Part shown: in pieces, positions 29,729 through 39,524 of the stretch
How the letters are laid out: each line of letters opens with the position of its first letter
Numbering within the stretch: the stretch's first letter is position 1
Origin: Burkholderiaceae bacterium
Lineage (GTDB): Bacteria > Pseudomonadota > Gammaproteobacteria > Burkholderiales > Burkholderiaceae_B
DNA: 44,859 bases
Assembly: GCA_017857895.1 (NCBI GenBank)
Contig: JAFMCG010000005.1
Location: 1 to 44,859 of the forward strand
Direction of reading: 5' to 3'
Made by a program: the position numbers and the translations under genes
Notes under the pieces: model-generated
What the model was told of the DNA's origin: nothing
Database searches by the model: none
The model's input: only the letters and a program-made list of their open reading frames with translations

Positions 29729-30787
29729 CTATTGGTCGTGATCTTCCAAGACCGCAGTGCCGATCTCAGCGAGCGGCCATCTCGGGCGAATGACAAATTG
29801 ATGGCGCTTGTCACCCACAACTTCTAACCCTGCATTAATACGCTCGGCGGCAGCATAGGCAATCATGGCACCATTGTCAGTACAAAGTGCCACTGGTGGA
29901 AAGAAAACTGTTGCACCCAATGAGGCCGCCTGACGCTTTAACCGACCGCGTAACCGCTGGTTGGCGCCTACACCACCGGCCACCACCAAGCGTTTGAGCC
30001 CTGTGTCTTTTAACGTGGCCAATGACTTTGCCACCAATACATCAATGATTGCGGCTTGGGTACTCGCGGCCAAGTCAGCACGGGCTTGTTCGTCAAGCTG
30101 TTCAAGGCCACCAGCACGCTGCACTTGCTGCAAAACTGCGGTTTTCAGGCCACTGAAGCTAAAGTCAAAGCCTGCGCGGTTGAGCAATGGGCGCGGCAAA
30201 TCAAATCGCCGCTCATTGCCCTGCTCAGCCAGCGCCGCTAAGGCGGGCCCACCGGGATAGCCCAAACCGAGCAGTTTGGCTGTTTTGTCAAAAGCCTCAC
30301 CGGCCGCATCATCCAAAGTCTCACCAAGCAGTTCGTACTCCCCCACCCCATCGACACGCATTAACTGCGTGTGCCCGCCGGACACCAAAAGTGCCACAAA
30401 CGGAAAATCGGGTTTCGGATCAGCCAAGCGAGGCGACAACAAGTGCCCCTCTAAGTGGTGAATCCCAATAGCGGGTTTGCCCAATGACCAAGCAATCGCC
30501 TGTGCGCTGCCCGCGCCGACCAGCAGTGCACCGGCTAGCCCTGGGCCTGCGGTGTAAGCCAGCATATCGACCGCGCTCAATTCAAGACCCGCTTGGGACA
30601 GGGCTTGACGGGTCAAAGGTATGACGCGACGAATGTGATCGCGAGAGGCCAACTCAGGCACCACGCCACCATACGCTTCATGCATAGCGGCCTGAGTGTG
30701 CAAGGCGTGTGACAACACGCCGCGCTCGGTACACACCAGCGCCACGCCTGTTTCGTCACAAGAACTTTCATAGCCAAGAATAATCAT
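29729..30787 (-). CDS. tsaD: tRNA N6-adenosine threonylcarbamoyltransferase TsaD
   Basis: [48 protein letters not shown]. Start trimmed from the ORF-track 30829 to the canonical ATG. Confidence 0.97.
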   Translation of the reverse strand: MIILGYESSCDETGVALVCTERGVLSHALHTQAAMHEAYGGVVPELASRDHIRRVIPLTRQALSQAGLELSAVDMLAYTAGPGLAGALLVGAGSAQAIAWSLGKPAIGIHHLEGHLLSPRLADPKPDFPFVALLVSGGHTQLMRVDGVGEYELLGETLDDAAGEAFDKTAKLLGLGYPGGPALAALAEQGNERRFDLPRPLLNRAGFDFSFSGLKTAVLQQVQRAGGLEQLDEQARADLAASTQAAIIDVLVAKSLATLKDTGLKRLVVAGGVGANQRLRGRLKRQAASLGATVFFPPVALCTDNGAMIAYAAAERINAGLEVVGDKRHQFVIRPRWPLAEIGTAVLEDHDQ

Positions 30788-31013
30788 GGCGCCATTGTAA
30801 GACCTTAGCCGGCATGGCCATGCCGTCATCTCATTGTTTTAGAAATTAGCCATCGTCATTACAGAGATTGTCAATAACTTGGTTACATCTTGAAAGATTA
30901 CGACCTTCATAGATTGTCGGACAAAACCGACACCACTCAGACAAAGCGATTCTTAACATGCTGCCAGCCACACGACAACCGATGTGGCAAGAAAAAATCG
31001 CTAAGGAGACGCA

Positions 31014-32342
31014 ATGCAAGTAATAACAGATTGGTTCAATCTAATCAGCGGCTGGGTATGGGGTCCTGTGATGCTCGTCCTTTTGGTCGGGACAGGTGTT
31101 TTCTACACCATTCGCTTGGGCGGTCTGCAATTTCGATTGTTACCGCGCGCCCTAAAACTGGCATTTACACGCCAAAAAGCCAGTGACGCCCCAGGCGATA
31201 TTTCACAATTCCAAGCGCTCATGACTGCCTTAGCGGGCACCATCGGTACCGGTAACATCGCCGGGGTTGCCACAGCCGTTGTGCTTGGCGGGCCAGGTGC
31301 GGTGTTTTGGATGTGGCTATCCGCTTTAGTGGGAATGGCCACAAAATACGCTGAGGCCTATCTGGCCGTTTATTTCCGAGTGCGTGACAGTCGCGGCAAT
31401 ATGTCGGGTGGGCCGATGTATTACATCGAGCACGGTTTGGGCTTAAAGAGCTTAGCCATTATGTTTGCCGTTTGCGGCGCCTTAGCGGCACTGGGCACGG
31501 GCAGCTCGGTGCAATCAAACTCGGTGGCACAAGCACTTCAAAACACCATCGGCCTGCCAGGTTGGGTCACTGGTATTGTCTTAACTGTGGTGACTGGACT
31601 CGTGCTGCTCGGTGGTATTCGCAGCATTGCGCGGGTTGCCTCTGTCATCGTGCCCGTCATGGCGGTCATTTACTTGCTGGGTGGTTTGGCGATTATCTTG
31701 ACGCACTTGGATTTGGTCTGGCCAGCCGTCACGCTCATCGTCAGTGACGCTTTTAGCGGTCAGGCTGTGGCCGGCGGTGCTATCGGTCTGGCGATTCGTT
31801 ATGGCGTGGCGCGTGGGGTGTTTTCTAATGAAGCGGGTATCGGCACAGCGCCTATTGCCGCGGCAGCTGCCAAAACCAATCGTCCTGAAGAGCAAGCGCT
31901 GGTTTCCATGACAGGCACCTTTCTAGACACCATCGTGGTTTGCTCAGTCACAGGCATCGTCTTGGTCATGGGCAATCAGTACACCCAAGGCATTACCGGT
32001 GCGGCTCTGACGTCCAACAGCTTTGAAGCCATGCTGCCGGGTGTGGGGTCATGGGTGGTGACGGTCGGGTTGATATTTTTTGCGTACTCGACGATTCTAG
32101 GATGGTCGTACTACGGTGAGAAGTGCGCCGCTTACCTTCTCGGCGAAAAAGCGGTCGTGCCCTATCGCGTGATTTACACTGGCTTTGTTATGCTCGGCAC
32201 GCTCATTTCACTGGATTTGGTTTGGGCAGCCGCTGACGTCTTTAATGGACTCATGGCGTTTCCCAACTTGGTTGGCTTATTGTTGCTTTCCGGTATTGTG
32301 GTTCACAAACGCCTGCCCGCCCCTCTTAATGCTCGTGAATAA
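31014..32342 (+). CDS. Alanine/glycine:cation symporter (AGCS) family protein
   Basis: GTIGTGNIAGVATAVVLGGPGAVFWMWLSALVGMATKYAEAYLAVYFR, GGPMYYIEHGL, GVARGVFSNEAGIGTAPIAAAAAKT. Confidence 0.95.
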   Translation: MQVITDWFNLISGWVWGPVMLVLLVGTGVFYTIRLGGLQFRLLPRALKLAFTRQKASDAPGDISQFQALMTALAGTIGTGNIAGVATAVVLGGPGAVFWMWLSALVGMATKYAEAYLAVYFRVRDSRGNMSGGPMYYIEHGLGLKSLAIMFAVCGALAALGTGSSVQSNSVAQALQNTIGLPGWVTGIVLTVVTGLVLLGGIRSIARVASVIVPVMAVIYLLGGLAIILTHLDLVWPAVTLIVSDAFSGQAVAGGAIGLAIRYGVARGVFSNEAGIGTAPIAAAAAKTNRPEEQALVSMTGTFLDTIVVCSVTGIVLVMGNQYTQGITGAALTSNSFEAMLPGVGSWVVTVGLIFFAYSTILGWSYYGEKCAAYLLGEKAVVPYRVIYTGFVMLGTLISLDLVWAAADVFNGLMAFPNLVGLLLLSGIVVHKRLPAPLNARE

Positions 32343-33249
32343 CCAAGTGGGCCATGCCTTGCTCGGTGGCCAAACCCACTTTGGCGCCAATCGGTAAGGT
32401 GGCTTTTACAGCAGTATGTCCGTAAGGCAATCCCGGTATCACCGGGATGCCAACGGTTTTTCTGATGTGTGCAATGACATCGGGTATGTCAAAGCCTTGA
32501 TCATGAGCCGCCAGACGGTAGCCGGTAAAACTCCCCAAGACTAGGGCTTTTTGCCGGCCCAAAACACCAGACTGTGCCAGCTGCAACAACAAGCGCTCAA
32601 CACGATAAGGGTGTTCGTTAACATCTTCCACAAACAAAATACCACCGCGTATTTTTGGAAAAAATGGCGTACCCAAAAGGCTCACTAGCATCGCCAAGTT
32701 GCCACCCCACAAGGCGCCTCGTCCGTCAAAAGCGTCTGCTTTCTCACTCTCAAAACTTAAGATCTCAAGCTCGCCACGCATGGTTTCAGCAAACAAGTCA
32801 GCCGTTAAGTCATTGACATTGGGCACACCAAAGTCAGCGGCTGCTACTGGCCCGGTGTAACTCACCGCGCCAGTGGTCGCCAACAACGCCAAGTTAAAAG
32901 CCGTGAAATCACTGTGGCCAACAAAAACCTTGCCGCTATCAGCCACTGCTCGCCAGTCTATCGAGGGCAGCAAGCGAGTCATGCCATAGCCCCCGCGCGC
33001 AGCCATCACAATGTCGGCCGGTTGCTTAAGCGCTCTTGTCAGCGCTTGGAGTCGCTGCAGGTCTGTGCCCGCGAACCGTCCATTAACTGTCTTGGCACCG
33101 CGGTCCAAAGTGGTTTTAAAACCCAAGGCTTGAAGATTGACCACTGCGGTGTCGAGCTTCTCAGCAGGCACCACTGGGCCTGAAGGTGAAACCACATAAA
33201 TTCGTTGGTTGGTCAATGGTGCATGCGACGAGGTATTGGCTGCTTTCAT
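32326..33249 (-). CDS. ldcA: LD-carboxypeptidase (S66 family)
   Basis: IYVVSPSGPV, MAARGGYGMTRLL, FVGHSDFTAFNLAL, ALWGGNLAMLVSLLGTPFFP. Confidence 0.94.
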   Translation of the reverse strand: MKAANTSSHAPLTNQRIYVVSPSGPVVPAEKLDTAVVNLQALGFKTTLDRGAKTVNGRFAGTDLQRLQALTRALKQPADIVMAARGGYGMTRLLPSIDWRAVADSGKVFVGHSDFTAFNLALLATTGAVSYTGPVAAADFGVPNVNDLTADLFAETMRGELEILSFESEKADAFDGRGALWGGNLAMLVSLLGTPFFPKIRGGILFVEDVNEHPYRVERLLLQLAQSGVLGRQKALVLGSFTGYRLAAHDQGFDIPDVIAHIRKTVGIPVIPGLPYGHTAVKATLPIGAKVGLATEQGMAHLVIHEH

Positions 33250-33321
33250 GGTGGTGGTGATCTGCTTTTTGTTTTGATGGGTCAGTCTGGGGTTTGTGCG
33301 AGAAAAGCTTACTTCGGAAAC

Positions 33322-33789
33322 CTAGCTCGAGTCGGCGCGTCCACGCCGTGCTTTAAAAAATTGGCTCAATACTTGCCCACATTCTTGCGACAACACCCCG
33401 CCTTCAATGTGAGCGTGGTGATTTAAAGTGCCGCGCTCGCTCAAATCGACACGGCCGCCACAAGCACCTGTTTTAAAGTCTGAAGCGCCATACACAATGC
33501 GTGCCACTCGTGCATGAAACATCGCGCCCAAACACATGGCACAGGGCTCAAGCGTGACAAAGACCGAGGCGCCCGGTAAGCGGTAGTTACCCAAATATGA
33601 TGCCGCTTCTCTTAGCGCCAAGACTTCGGCATGGGCGCTGGGGTCAGACAAGCCGATGACAGCATTAGCGCCTTGACCGATGAGCTCACCCTCGGCACTC
33701 ACCACCACGGCACCGACTGGCACTTCGTCTTGAGCCTGAGCGTGAGCAGCTTGCGCCAACGCTAAGCGCATGTAAAAAGCATCATCCAC
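33322..33789 (-). CDS. tadA: tRNA adenosine(34) deaminase TadA
   Basis: YMRLALAQAAHAQAQDEVPVGAVVV, SAHAEVLALREA, VTLEPCAMCLGAMFHARVARIVYGASDFKTGACGG. Confidence 0.96.
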   Translation of the reverse strand: MDDAFYMRLALAQAAHAQAQDEVPVGAVVVSAEGELIGQGANAVIGLSDPSAHAEVLALREAASYLGNYRLPGASVFVTLEPCAMCLGAMFHARVARIVYGASDFKTGACGGRVDLSERGTLNHHAHIEGGVLSQECGQVLSQFFKARRGRADSS

Positions 33790-34627
33790 GATACATACGG
33801 GACTTAACCGAGATACGGCGCACCAAACTGATCACCGCCTCTTCAAGCCACTGGTATAACTCAGCGTCTTCGTCGTAACGTGCCTGATTCAAGTTGTTGA
33901 CGCGGCCGTCTTCGATAAATCCCCAGGCACGACTGCGCTTGTCGCGGTGCTTGGGGTCCCAGACACCAAAAGCAATACCACCGGATTGGCGCACCAAAGA
34001 AAAGCAAGGGATGTCGGTGTAACCATCACCGACAAAAACCATTTGATCAAAAGGCACACGCAACCGATCCTCAGGGATCTTGCGGTTGACCTCAAAGGGC
34101 TTGCCCTCATAAGACGGGCCAATAATACCTTTCTGAATGTGAAACAAATACCGTGTCTTATCGGTAAAGCTCACAATCCGACGCGGAAACGCAATGCCAC
34201 CATCGTCGCCATACACAAACTCAGACGCCCAGATTTGTGAAAATTCGTGCGCGATTGGGGTGTGTCGAACCACATCACCGATGCCACTCGATATGAGATA
34301 AAACTCCAACTGCGTCTGTGGGTGCACGCCACGAACCACCGCACGAAGTCGCTCAAACAGCGTTGGCACGCCCGAATGCAACGGCAACTGCTTGCCCCAT
34401 TCGTTCAAAACAGATTTTGTGATTAAGCCGTTTTGCTGTGACTTAGATAACTCAATCATGGCATGTAAGTACGCTGGCACCGGATCCCAATTCGTCGAGA
34501 GCAAGGGGTCAACCCGATTGGCCCAAAATGCAGAGGTATCAACGCCGAGATGCGCCAAAAGCCCGGAGGTGCTATCTGGTGCCAACGTGTCATCGAAATC
34601 AAAGACCAAGGCGATAACATCAGACAT
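33782..34627 (-). CDS. HAD-superfamily hydrolase
   Basis: VFDFDDTLAPDST motif I (DxDxT), LISSG motif II, VFVGDGYTDIPCF motif IV. Confidence 0.85.
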   Translation of the reverse strand: MSDVIALVFDFDDTLAPDSTSGLLAHLGVDTSAFWANRVDPLLSTNWDPVPAYLHAMIELSKSQQNGLITKSVLNEWGKQLPLHSGVPTLFERLRAVVRGVHPQTQLEFYLISSGIGDVVRHTPIAHEFSQIWASEFVYGDDGGIAFPRRIVSFTDKTRYLFHIQKGIIGPSYEGKPFEVNRKIPEDRLRVPFDQMVFVGDGYTDIPCFSLVRQSGGIAFGVWDPKHRDKRSRAWGFIEDGRVNNLNQARYDEDAELYQWLEEAVISLVRRISVKSRMYRG

Positions 34628-34802
34628 GCGAGACTCGCTTTAAGATGGTTATAGGGTTGTTTGTGAACTCAATGGGCGATGTCAGATCAAACCCAAATCC
34701 AGAACTGACCTTAGTGTACCGTTTGCCTAGGGTGGCCGTCACGCCATCTGATTGCGAACAAAACGTGAACCTCACCAATCACCAAACCGGAGGATGCGAC
34801 CC

Positions 34803-35435
34803 ATGACTTCAACCAACCCGATATTGACTCAGCCGCTCAACATCCAACGTTGGGCCCTTTTAGTCGTTTTCGCATTTGTAGCCATCGTACTGGCTTTGGC
34901 TTGGCCAAATTCAAGTGCGGCCCAAACCCAAAACAAAGCCTCGCTCATGCTGCATCTCAGACATGCCATTGCGCCTGGAGGCGGCGACCCAGCCCATTTC
35001 GATGTCAACGATTGCCGCACACAACGCAACCTCAGTGCCGAGGGCCGCGAGCAATCGCGCCAGATTGGCGCCCAATTAAAAGCGCTTGGTATTGCGCCCA
35101 CCCAAGTCTGGTCAAGCCAATGGTGCCGCTCAGCTGAGACAGCCAAACTGTTGGATTTGGGCCAAGTCAAGCCCTTGCCACCCTTAAACTCTTTTTTTCA
35201 AAACCCAAGCGCGGGGCCAGCCCAAATCGCCGAACTCCGAGCATTCGTCAGTGAGCTTGATCCCAAGGGTGGACCATATGTCATGGTGAGCCACCAAGTC
35301 GTGGTGAGTGGTTTGAATAACACCTTCGTTGGCAGTGGCGATGGGGTCTGGATGGTGCTCACCGGAAACCCCAATGAACCTTGGCGGACATACCCCGCCA
35401 ACACACAAACGCTTGCGCTACCCCCTGGCTTTTAG
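34803..35435 (+). CDS. Histidine phosphatase family protein with N-terminal TM/signal segment
   Basis: MLHLRHAIAPGGGDP (LRHA motif), WSSQWCRSAETA, VMVSHQVVVSGL. Start trimmed to the ATG with an upstream GGAGG. Confidence 0.85.
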   Translation: MTSTNPILTQPLNIQRWALLVVFAFVAIVLALAWPNSSAAQTQNKASLMLHLRHAIAPGGGDPAHFDVNDCRTQRNLSAEGREQSRQIGAQLKALGIAPTQVWSSQWCRSAETAKLLDLGQVKPLPPLNSFFQNPSAGPAQIAELRAFVSELDPKGGPYVMVSHQVVVSGLNNTFVGSGDGVWMVLTGNPNEPWRTYPANTQTLALPPGF

Positions 35436-35467
35436 TTGAACCGGTCGTTGACCGTTAAAATGATGGC

Positions 35468-36310
35468 ATGCAAACACCAGACACGACAGCAACCCTTCTG
35501 CCCGGCCAATCGGTTGATCTGCTAAAAGCACTTCATATCCTGACCCGCGAGGGCCAGATGAACCAAGACAGCCGGCGCAAGCTCAAACAGGTCTACCACC
35601 TGTTTCGCTTGATTGAACCCGCACTTGAAACGCTAAGCCAAACGAACCCAGCATTCACCTTAGTGGATCACGGCGCAGGGAAGTCATATCTGGGTTTCAT
35701 CTTGATGGACTTGTTCATCAAAGACAAAGCCCCCAACGCCCAAGTGATCGGTATCGAACGACGAGGTGAATTGGTCGATCGAGCGCAACAATTGGCCGAA
35801 CTTGCCGGGTTTTCGCAGATGCGTTTCTTGGCCATGGATGCTGAAGCGGCGATCACAAGCCCAGAACTTCCAACGGTTGTAGACATGGTGACTGCTCTTC
35901 ATGCTTGCGACACAGCGACCGATGACGCTATTCGGTTTGCGCTAAAACGCCAAGCCCAGCACGTGGTTCTTGTGCCCTGCTGCCAAGCCGAAGTGGCGGC
36001 GAGTTTGCGCCAACAGAAAAAACCTTACGATCCTGATCCGATGAGCGAGCTCTGGCGCAGGCCCCTTCACACGCGCGAATTTGGCAGCCACTTGACCAAT
36101 ACCTTGCGCTGCCTGCAGCTTGAGGCGCATGGCTATCAAGTGACAGTGACCGAGTTGGTGGGCTGGGAGCATTCCCTTAAAAACGAACTGATCATCGCCA
36201 AGCGCAAAGGCAAGCCGCAGGCCGTGGCCGCCCAAAAGCTTCAAGCCATCTTAGCGCGCGTTGGACTGCCCACCCTGAGTACGAGATTCTTTCTGCCTGA
36301 GGGACTCTGA
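35468..36310 (+). CDS. SAM-dependent methyltransferase (Methyltransf_32-like)
   Basis: LVDHGAGKSYLGFILMDLF, VIGIERRGELVDRA, VTALHACDTATDDAI, VLVPCCQAE. Confidence 0.85.
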   Translation: MQTPDTTATLLPGQSVDLLKALHILTREGQMNQDSRRKLKQVYHLFRLIEPALETLSQTNPAFTLVDHGAGKSYLGFILMDLFIKDKAPNAQVIGIERRGELVDRAQQLAELAGFSQMRFLAMDAEAAITSPELPTVVDMVTALHACDTATDDAIRFALKRQAQHVVLVPCCQAEVAASLRQQKKPYDPDPMSELWRRPLHTREFGSHLTNTLRCLQLEAHGYQVTVTELVGWEHSLKNELIIAKRKGKPQAVAAQKLQAILARVGLPTLSTRFFLPEGL

Positions 36311-36312
36311 AC

Positions 36313-37194
36313 ATGACTTGGTTGATTGCGGGCTTTGGTGATCTGGGACGTGAAATGGCTGACAACATGCAAGCTGACCCTGATCTGGCTGGCGAGACGG
36401 TCCTAGCCCTCAGACGCCATATCCCCAAACCAGAACTCACCGCTGCAAATACGAATTTATCCAATGTGCGTTGGTTACAAGCTGACTTACTAGACCTCAA
36501 CTCCCTGCACAAATTACCAACAGGTATTACCCATGTGGTGTTTTGTGCCACACCAGACCAACGCGACGAAGCCAGCTATCAAGCAACGTATTTTCAAGGC
36601 TTAAAAAACTTACTACAAGCCCTCAAAGACACGGGCAACACTCAGGCTCGCGTGTTATTCGTATCTTCGACGGCGGTCTACGGCGCTGAGCAAGCGGGAT
36701 GGCTTGACGAGACTAGCGCCCCTGAGCCCAGCGGTTTTAACGGTCGGGTGCTGCTTCAGGCCGAGCGTGAACTCATCAAGCGATGGCCAGACCCCTTGAT
36801 TTTGCGGTTGTCTGGCATCTATGGGCCAAATCGCGTGTTTTTACTCAAACAATTGCTCGCAGGTGCGGCCTCAGTGCCCGCTTCTGAGGCGTACTGGGCC
36901 AACCGCATTCATGTCAGTGATGCCGCCTTGGCGGTCATTCACCTGCTTAAGCGTAAACACTTAACGGGCACTTACATCGGCACTGACAGCACGCCCGTGC
37001 CACTTAAGACGCTTTACGGTGATTTGGCTGCTGCCATTGGGGCACCTTCACCTAGAGAAGGACTTCCCTCACCCATGATGGGCAAAAAGCGTCTTTCGAA
37101 TCAAAAGCTATGCGAGAGCGGTTTCACGTTTCAATGGCCTGATTGTCGCCAAGGGTATGCCGCAATCTTGGCTAACGAAAACTGGCGCGATTGA
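36313..37194 (+). CDS. NAD(P)-dependent epimerase/dehydratase-like protein (YeeZ-type)
   Basis: WLIAGFGDLGREMADNM Rossmann N-terminus; VLFVSSTAVYG; LRLSGIYGPNR. Confidence 0.87.
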   Translation: MTWLIAGFGDLGREMADNMQADPDLAGETVLALRRHIPKPELTAANTNLSNVRWLQADLLDLNSLHKLPTGITHVVFCATPDQRDEASYQATYFQGLKNLLQALKDTGNTQARVLFVSSTAVYGAEQAGWLDETSAPEPSGFNGRVLLQAERELIKRWPDPLILRLSGIYGPNRVFLLKQLLAGAASVPASEAYWANRIHVSDAALAVIHLLKRKHLTGTYIGTDSTPVPLKTLYGDLAAAIGAPSPREGLPSPMMGKKRLSNQKLCESGFTFQWPDCRQGYAAILANENWRD

Positions 37195-37205
37195 TTGGTT
37201 TTGCA

Positions 37206-37700
37206 CTAAATCAACTCACTATCGACGTAAATGACTTCAATGATGTCTAGCGTCTGCAGTCCAGTGGGACTTTCTAAGGTTACGGTATCGCCTTCGCGAG
37301 ACTTTAAAAGAGCACGCGCGACAGGTGAAACCCAACTGATGTGGCCATTAAGGGGATCGACTTCGTCAACACCAACGATCTTGATGCGCACGGATTGGCC
37401 CGTCTGATCGATGTAGTGCACTGTCGCCCCAAAAAACACCTGATCTTGACCCGCTTGATCGGCTGGATCCACCACATGCGCGACTTCCAACCGTTTGGTT
37501 AAGAACCGCATGCGCCGATCGATTTCTCGTAAGCGTTTTTTGCCATAAATGTAGTCACCGTTTTCTGATCGATCACCGTTCGACGCCGCCCAAGAAACAA
37601 TTTGAACCACCGAAGGTCGCTCAACTTTAATCAACTGCGCGAGCTCCATGCGCATGGCCTCGTAGCCTTGGCGAGTCAGGTAGTTTGTCTCTGAGCTCAT
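37206..37700 (-). CDS. greB: Transcription elongation factor GreB
   Basis: YLTRQGYEAMRMELAQL, SWAASNGDRSENGDYIYGKKRLREIDRRMRFL. Confidence 0.95.
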   Translation of the reverse strand: MSSETNYLTRQGYEAMRMELAQLIKVERPSVVQIVSWAASNGDRSENGDYIYGKKRLREIDRRMRFLTKRLEVAHVVDPADQAGQDQVFFGATVHYIDQTGQSVRIKIVGVDEVDPLNGHISWVSPVARALLKSREGDTVTLESPTGLQTLDIIEVIYVDSELI

Positions 37701-38578
37701 GCCAAGCGAGCCTCAATTGCAGGCGCGTGCCAGACGGGCGTCAGGTCTTGATGCAAGAAAGGCACCTCACCAAGGTCACAACGGCTTTCTTTGGGCCCAT
37801 GAAAATCCGATCCCGTCGAGGCCAGAAAACCGTAGTGTTTGGCCACATCACCGTACGTTTGAAACTGCCCTGGGTTGTGACTACCCGTGTTGACTTCAAT
37901 GGCCTGGCCACCGAGATCCTTAAAGGCTGTAAAAAGCCCGTCGAACTGCAACTCGGTATAAAGATAACGACCCGGGTGCGCAATCACCGCCACGCCACTG
38001 GCGGCATGAATCCAACCGAGCGCTTGTTCCAAGGTTGGCCACACGGTTGGCACAAACGCGGCACCATCGTCTTTTAGATATTGATCAAACACCGCTTGCA
38101 TGTGACTAAACTGACCGGTCTGAACCAAGTGACGCGCAAAGTGTGTGCGGCTGATTAAGCCCGGATTACCCGCCACACGCAACGCGCCCTCATAGGTGCC
38201 CGGATACCCCAAGTCGCTAAAACGTTGGCCCATGCCTTTGGCACGGTCAATTCGCTGCTGCCTGATCGCGGCCAAACCACCGAGAAGCGCAGGGTGCGCA
38301 TCATCAATGCCAAGCCCAACCACGTGCAATGTGCGCCCAGCCCAAGTCACTGATATTTCAACACCCGCCAGAAATGGCAAGTTAAGCGACTGAGCGACTT
38401 GACGGGCCACCGCCACACCGGTAACCTCATCATGGTCGGTCAAGGCCCAAAGCTCAACCCCGTTTGCACTCGCGCGCCGAGCCAAATCCGCGGGTTCAAG
38501 CACACCGTCCGATATGTTTGAGTGACAATGCAGGTCAGCGCGCTGCATGGATTGGATTTTTTTTGATTCAGTTGGCAT
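37697..38578 (-). CDS. PHP-domain phosphoesterase (YciV/RNase AM-like)
   Basis: RADLHCHSNISDGVLEP, ALTDHDEVTGV, FLAGVEISVTW, VIAHPGRY, STGSDFHGP. Start (38578 or 38548) uncertain. Confidence 0.9.
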   Translation of the reverse strand: MPTESKKIQSMQRADLHCHSNISDGVLEPADLARRASANGVELWALTDHDEVTGVAVARQVAQSLNLPFLAGVEISVTWAGRTLHVVGLGIDDAHPALLGGLAAIRQQRIDRAKGMGQRFSDLGYPGTYEGALRVAGNPGLISRTHFARHLVQTGQFSHMQAVFDQYLKDDGAAFVPTVWPTLEQALGWIHAASGVAVIAHPGRYLYTELQFDGLFTAFKDLGGQAIEVNTGSHNPGQFQTYGDVAKHYGFLASTGSDFHGPKESRCDLGEVPFLHQDLTPVWHAPAIEARLA

Positions 38579-39500
38579 CAATAAACTCAACCACCGTTTG
38601 GATTTGATCTTCAACAATTAAGCTGGGGGCATGACCCACGCCAGCAAAATCAACCGCACGCGCCTGCGGGTTGGCCTGGAGCATCGTTTTTACCGTTGCT
38701 TCAGAAAGCAGGTCAGATTGCGCCCCGTGCAGAATCAATGTCGGCGAATTCACACACGCGTAAGCACCCCATAGCATTTGCTCTCCTTGCGCCATGAGCT
38801 CTTGGCTGACGGTGGCAAAGGCCATCGCAATACCAGGATCGTAATGTTTGACCCATCGCCCATCACGTGGCACAAAATAATGGCGCGTGAGACTTGCCCA
38901 TTGCTCATCGGTATGCGGCCCAAATGAAGCGGCTGTTTGCTTCATGTACTGGACAGACGACTCAAAGCTATCAAACTGTAAATCTTCAGCCAGATACTGG
39001 CCAATACGCGCCAACGACATGGGTTCTATTTTTGGTCCAACGTCATTTAGCACCAACCGCGAGATTGGCACCACGGGTTCGGCAATGCTAGCGCTCAGTC
39101 GTGCCGGTGGCGTTACCCTAAGTCGTGGATTGGATTGCGCCACCATGGCGGCGTAACTCAAAGCAATCAGGCCACCCATCGATGTGCCCACCCAGTGCAG
39201 GGTTTTGGGTTGAAGGCGTGCCAGCAAAGCAACCATATCAGCGGTGTACTGCGGCACGGCATACCCCAAGGGTTGAGACAACCAATCCGATAACCCGCGG
39301 CCCACAACATCAGGGCAAACCACACGGAAGCGCTTGGCCAATCGCAATGCCAAAGCATCGAAGTCACGCCCCGTGCGGGTCAAGCCGTGAACGCATAGCA
39401 CCACGTCTTGGTTATCTGGGTCACCCCACTCGTAGTAAGCCATGCGGTGCAAACCGCTCGGACTCACACAAGCCAATGAATTCACGCGCACAGCCGTCAT
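38568..39500 (-). CDS. Alpha/beta hydrolase
   Basis: VVLCVHGLTRTGRDFD, WVGTSMGGLIAL nucleophile elbow, GVGHAPSL. Confidence 0.93.
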   Translation of the reverse strand: MTAVRVNSLACVSPSGLHRMAYYEWGDPDNQDVVLCVHGLTRTGRDFDALALRLAKRFRVVCPDVVGRGLSDWLSQPLGYAVPQYTADMVALLARLQPKTLHWVGTSMGGLIALSYAAMVAQSNPRLRVTPPARLSASIAEPVVPISRLVLNDVGPKIEPMSLARIGQYLAEDLQFDSFESSVQYMKQTAASFGPHTDEQWASLTRHYFVPRDGRWVKHYDPGIAMAFATVSQELMAQGEQMLWGAYACVNSPTLILHGAQSDLLSEATVKTMLQANPQARAVDFAGVGHAPSLIVEDQIQTVVEFIDAN

Positions 39501-39524
39501 GGGAAAGCCCCCTGATCTAAAACA

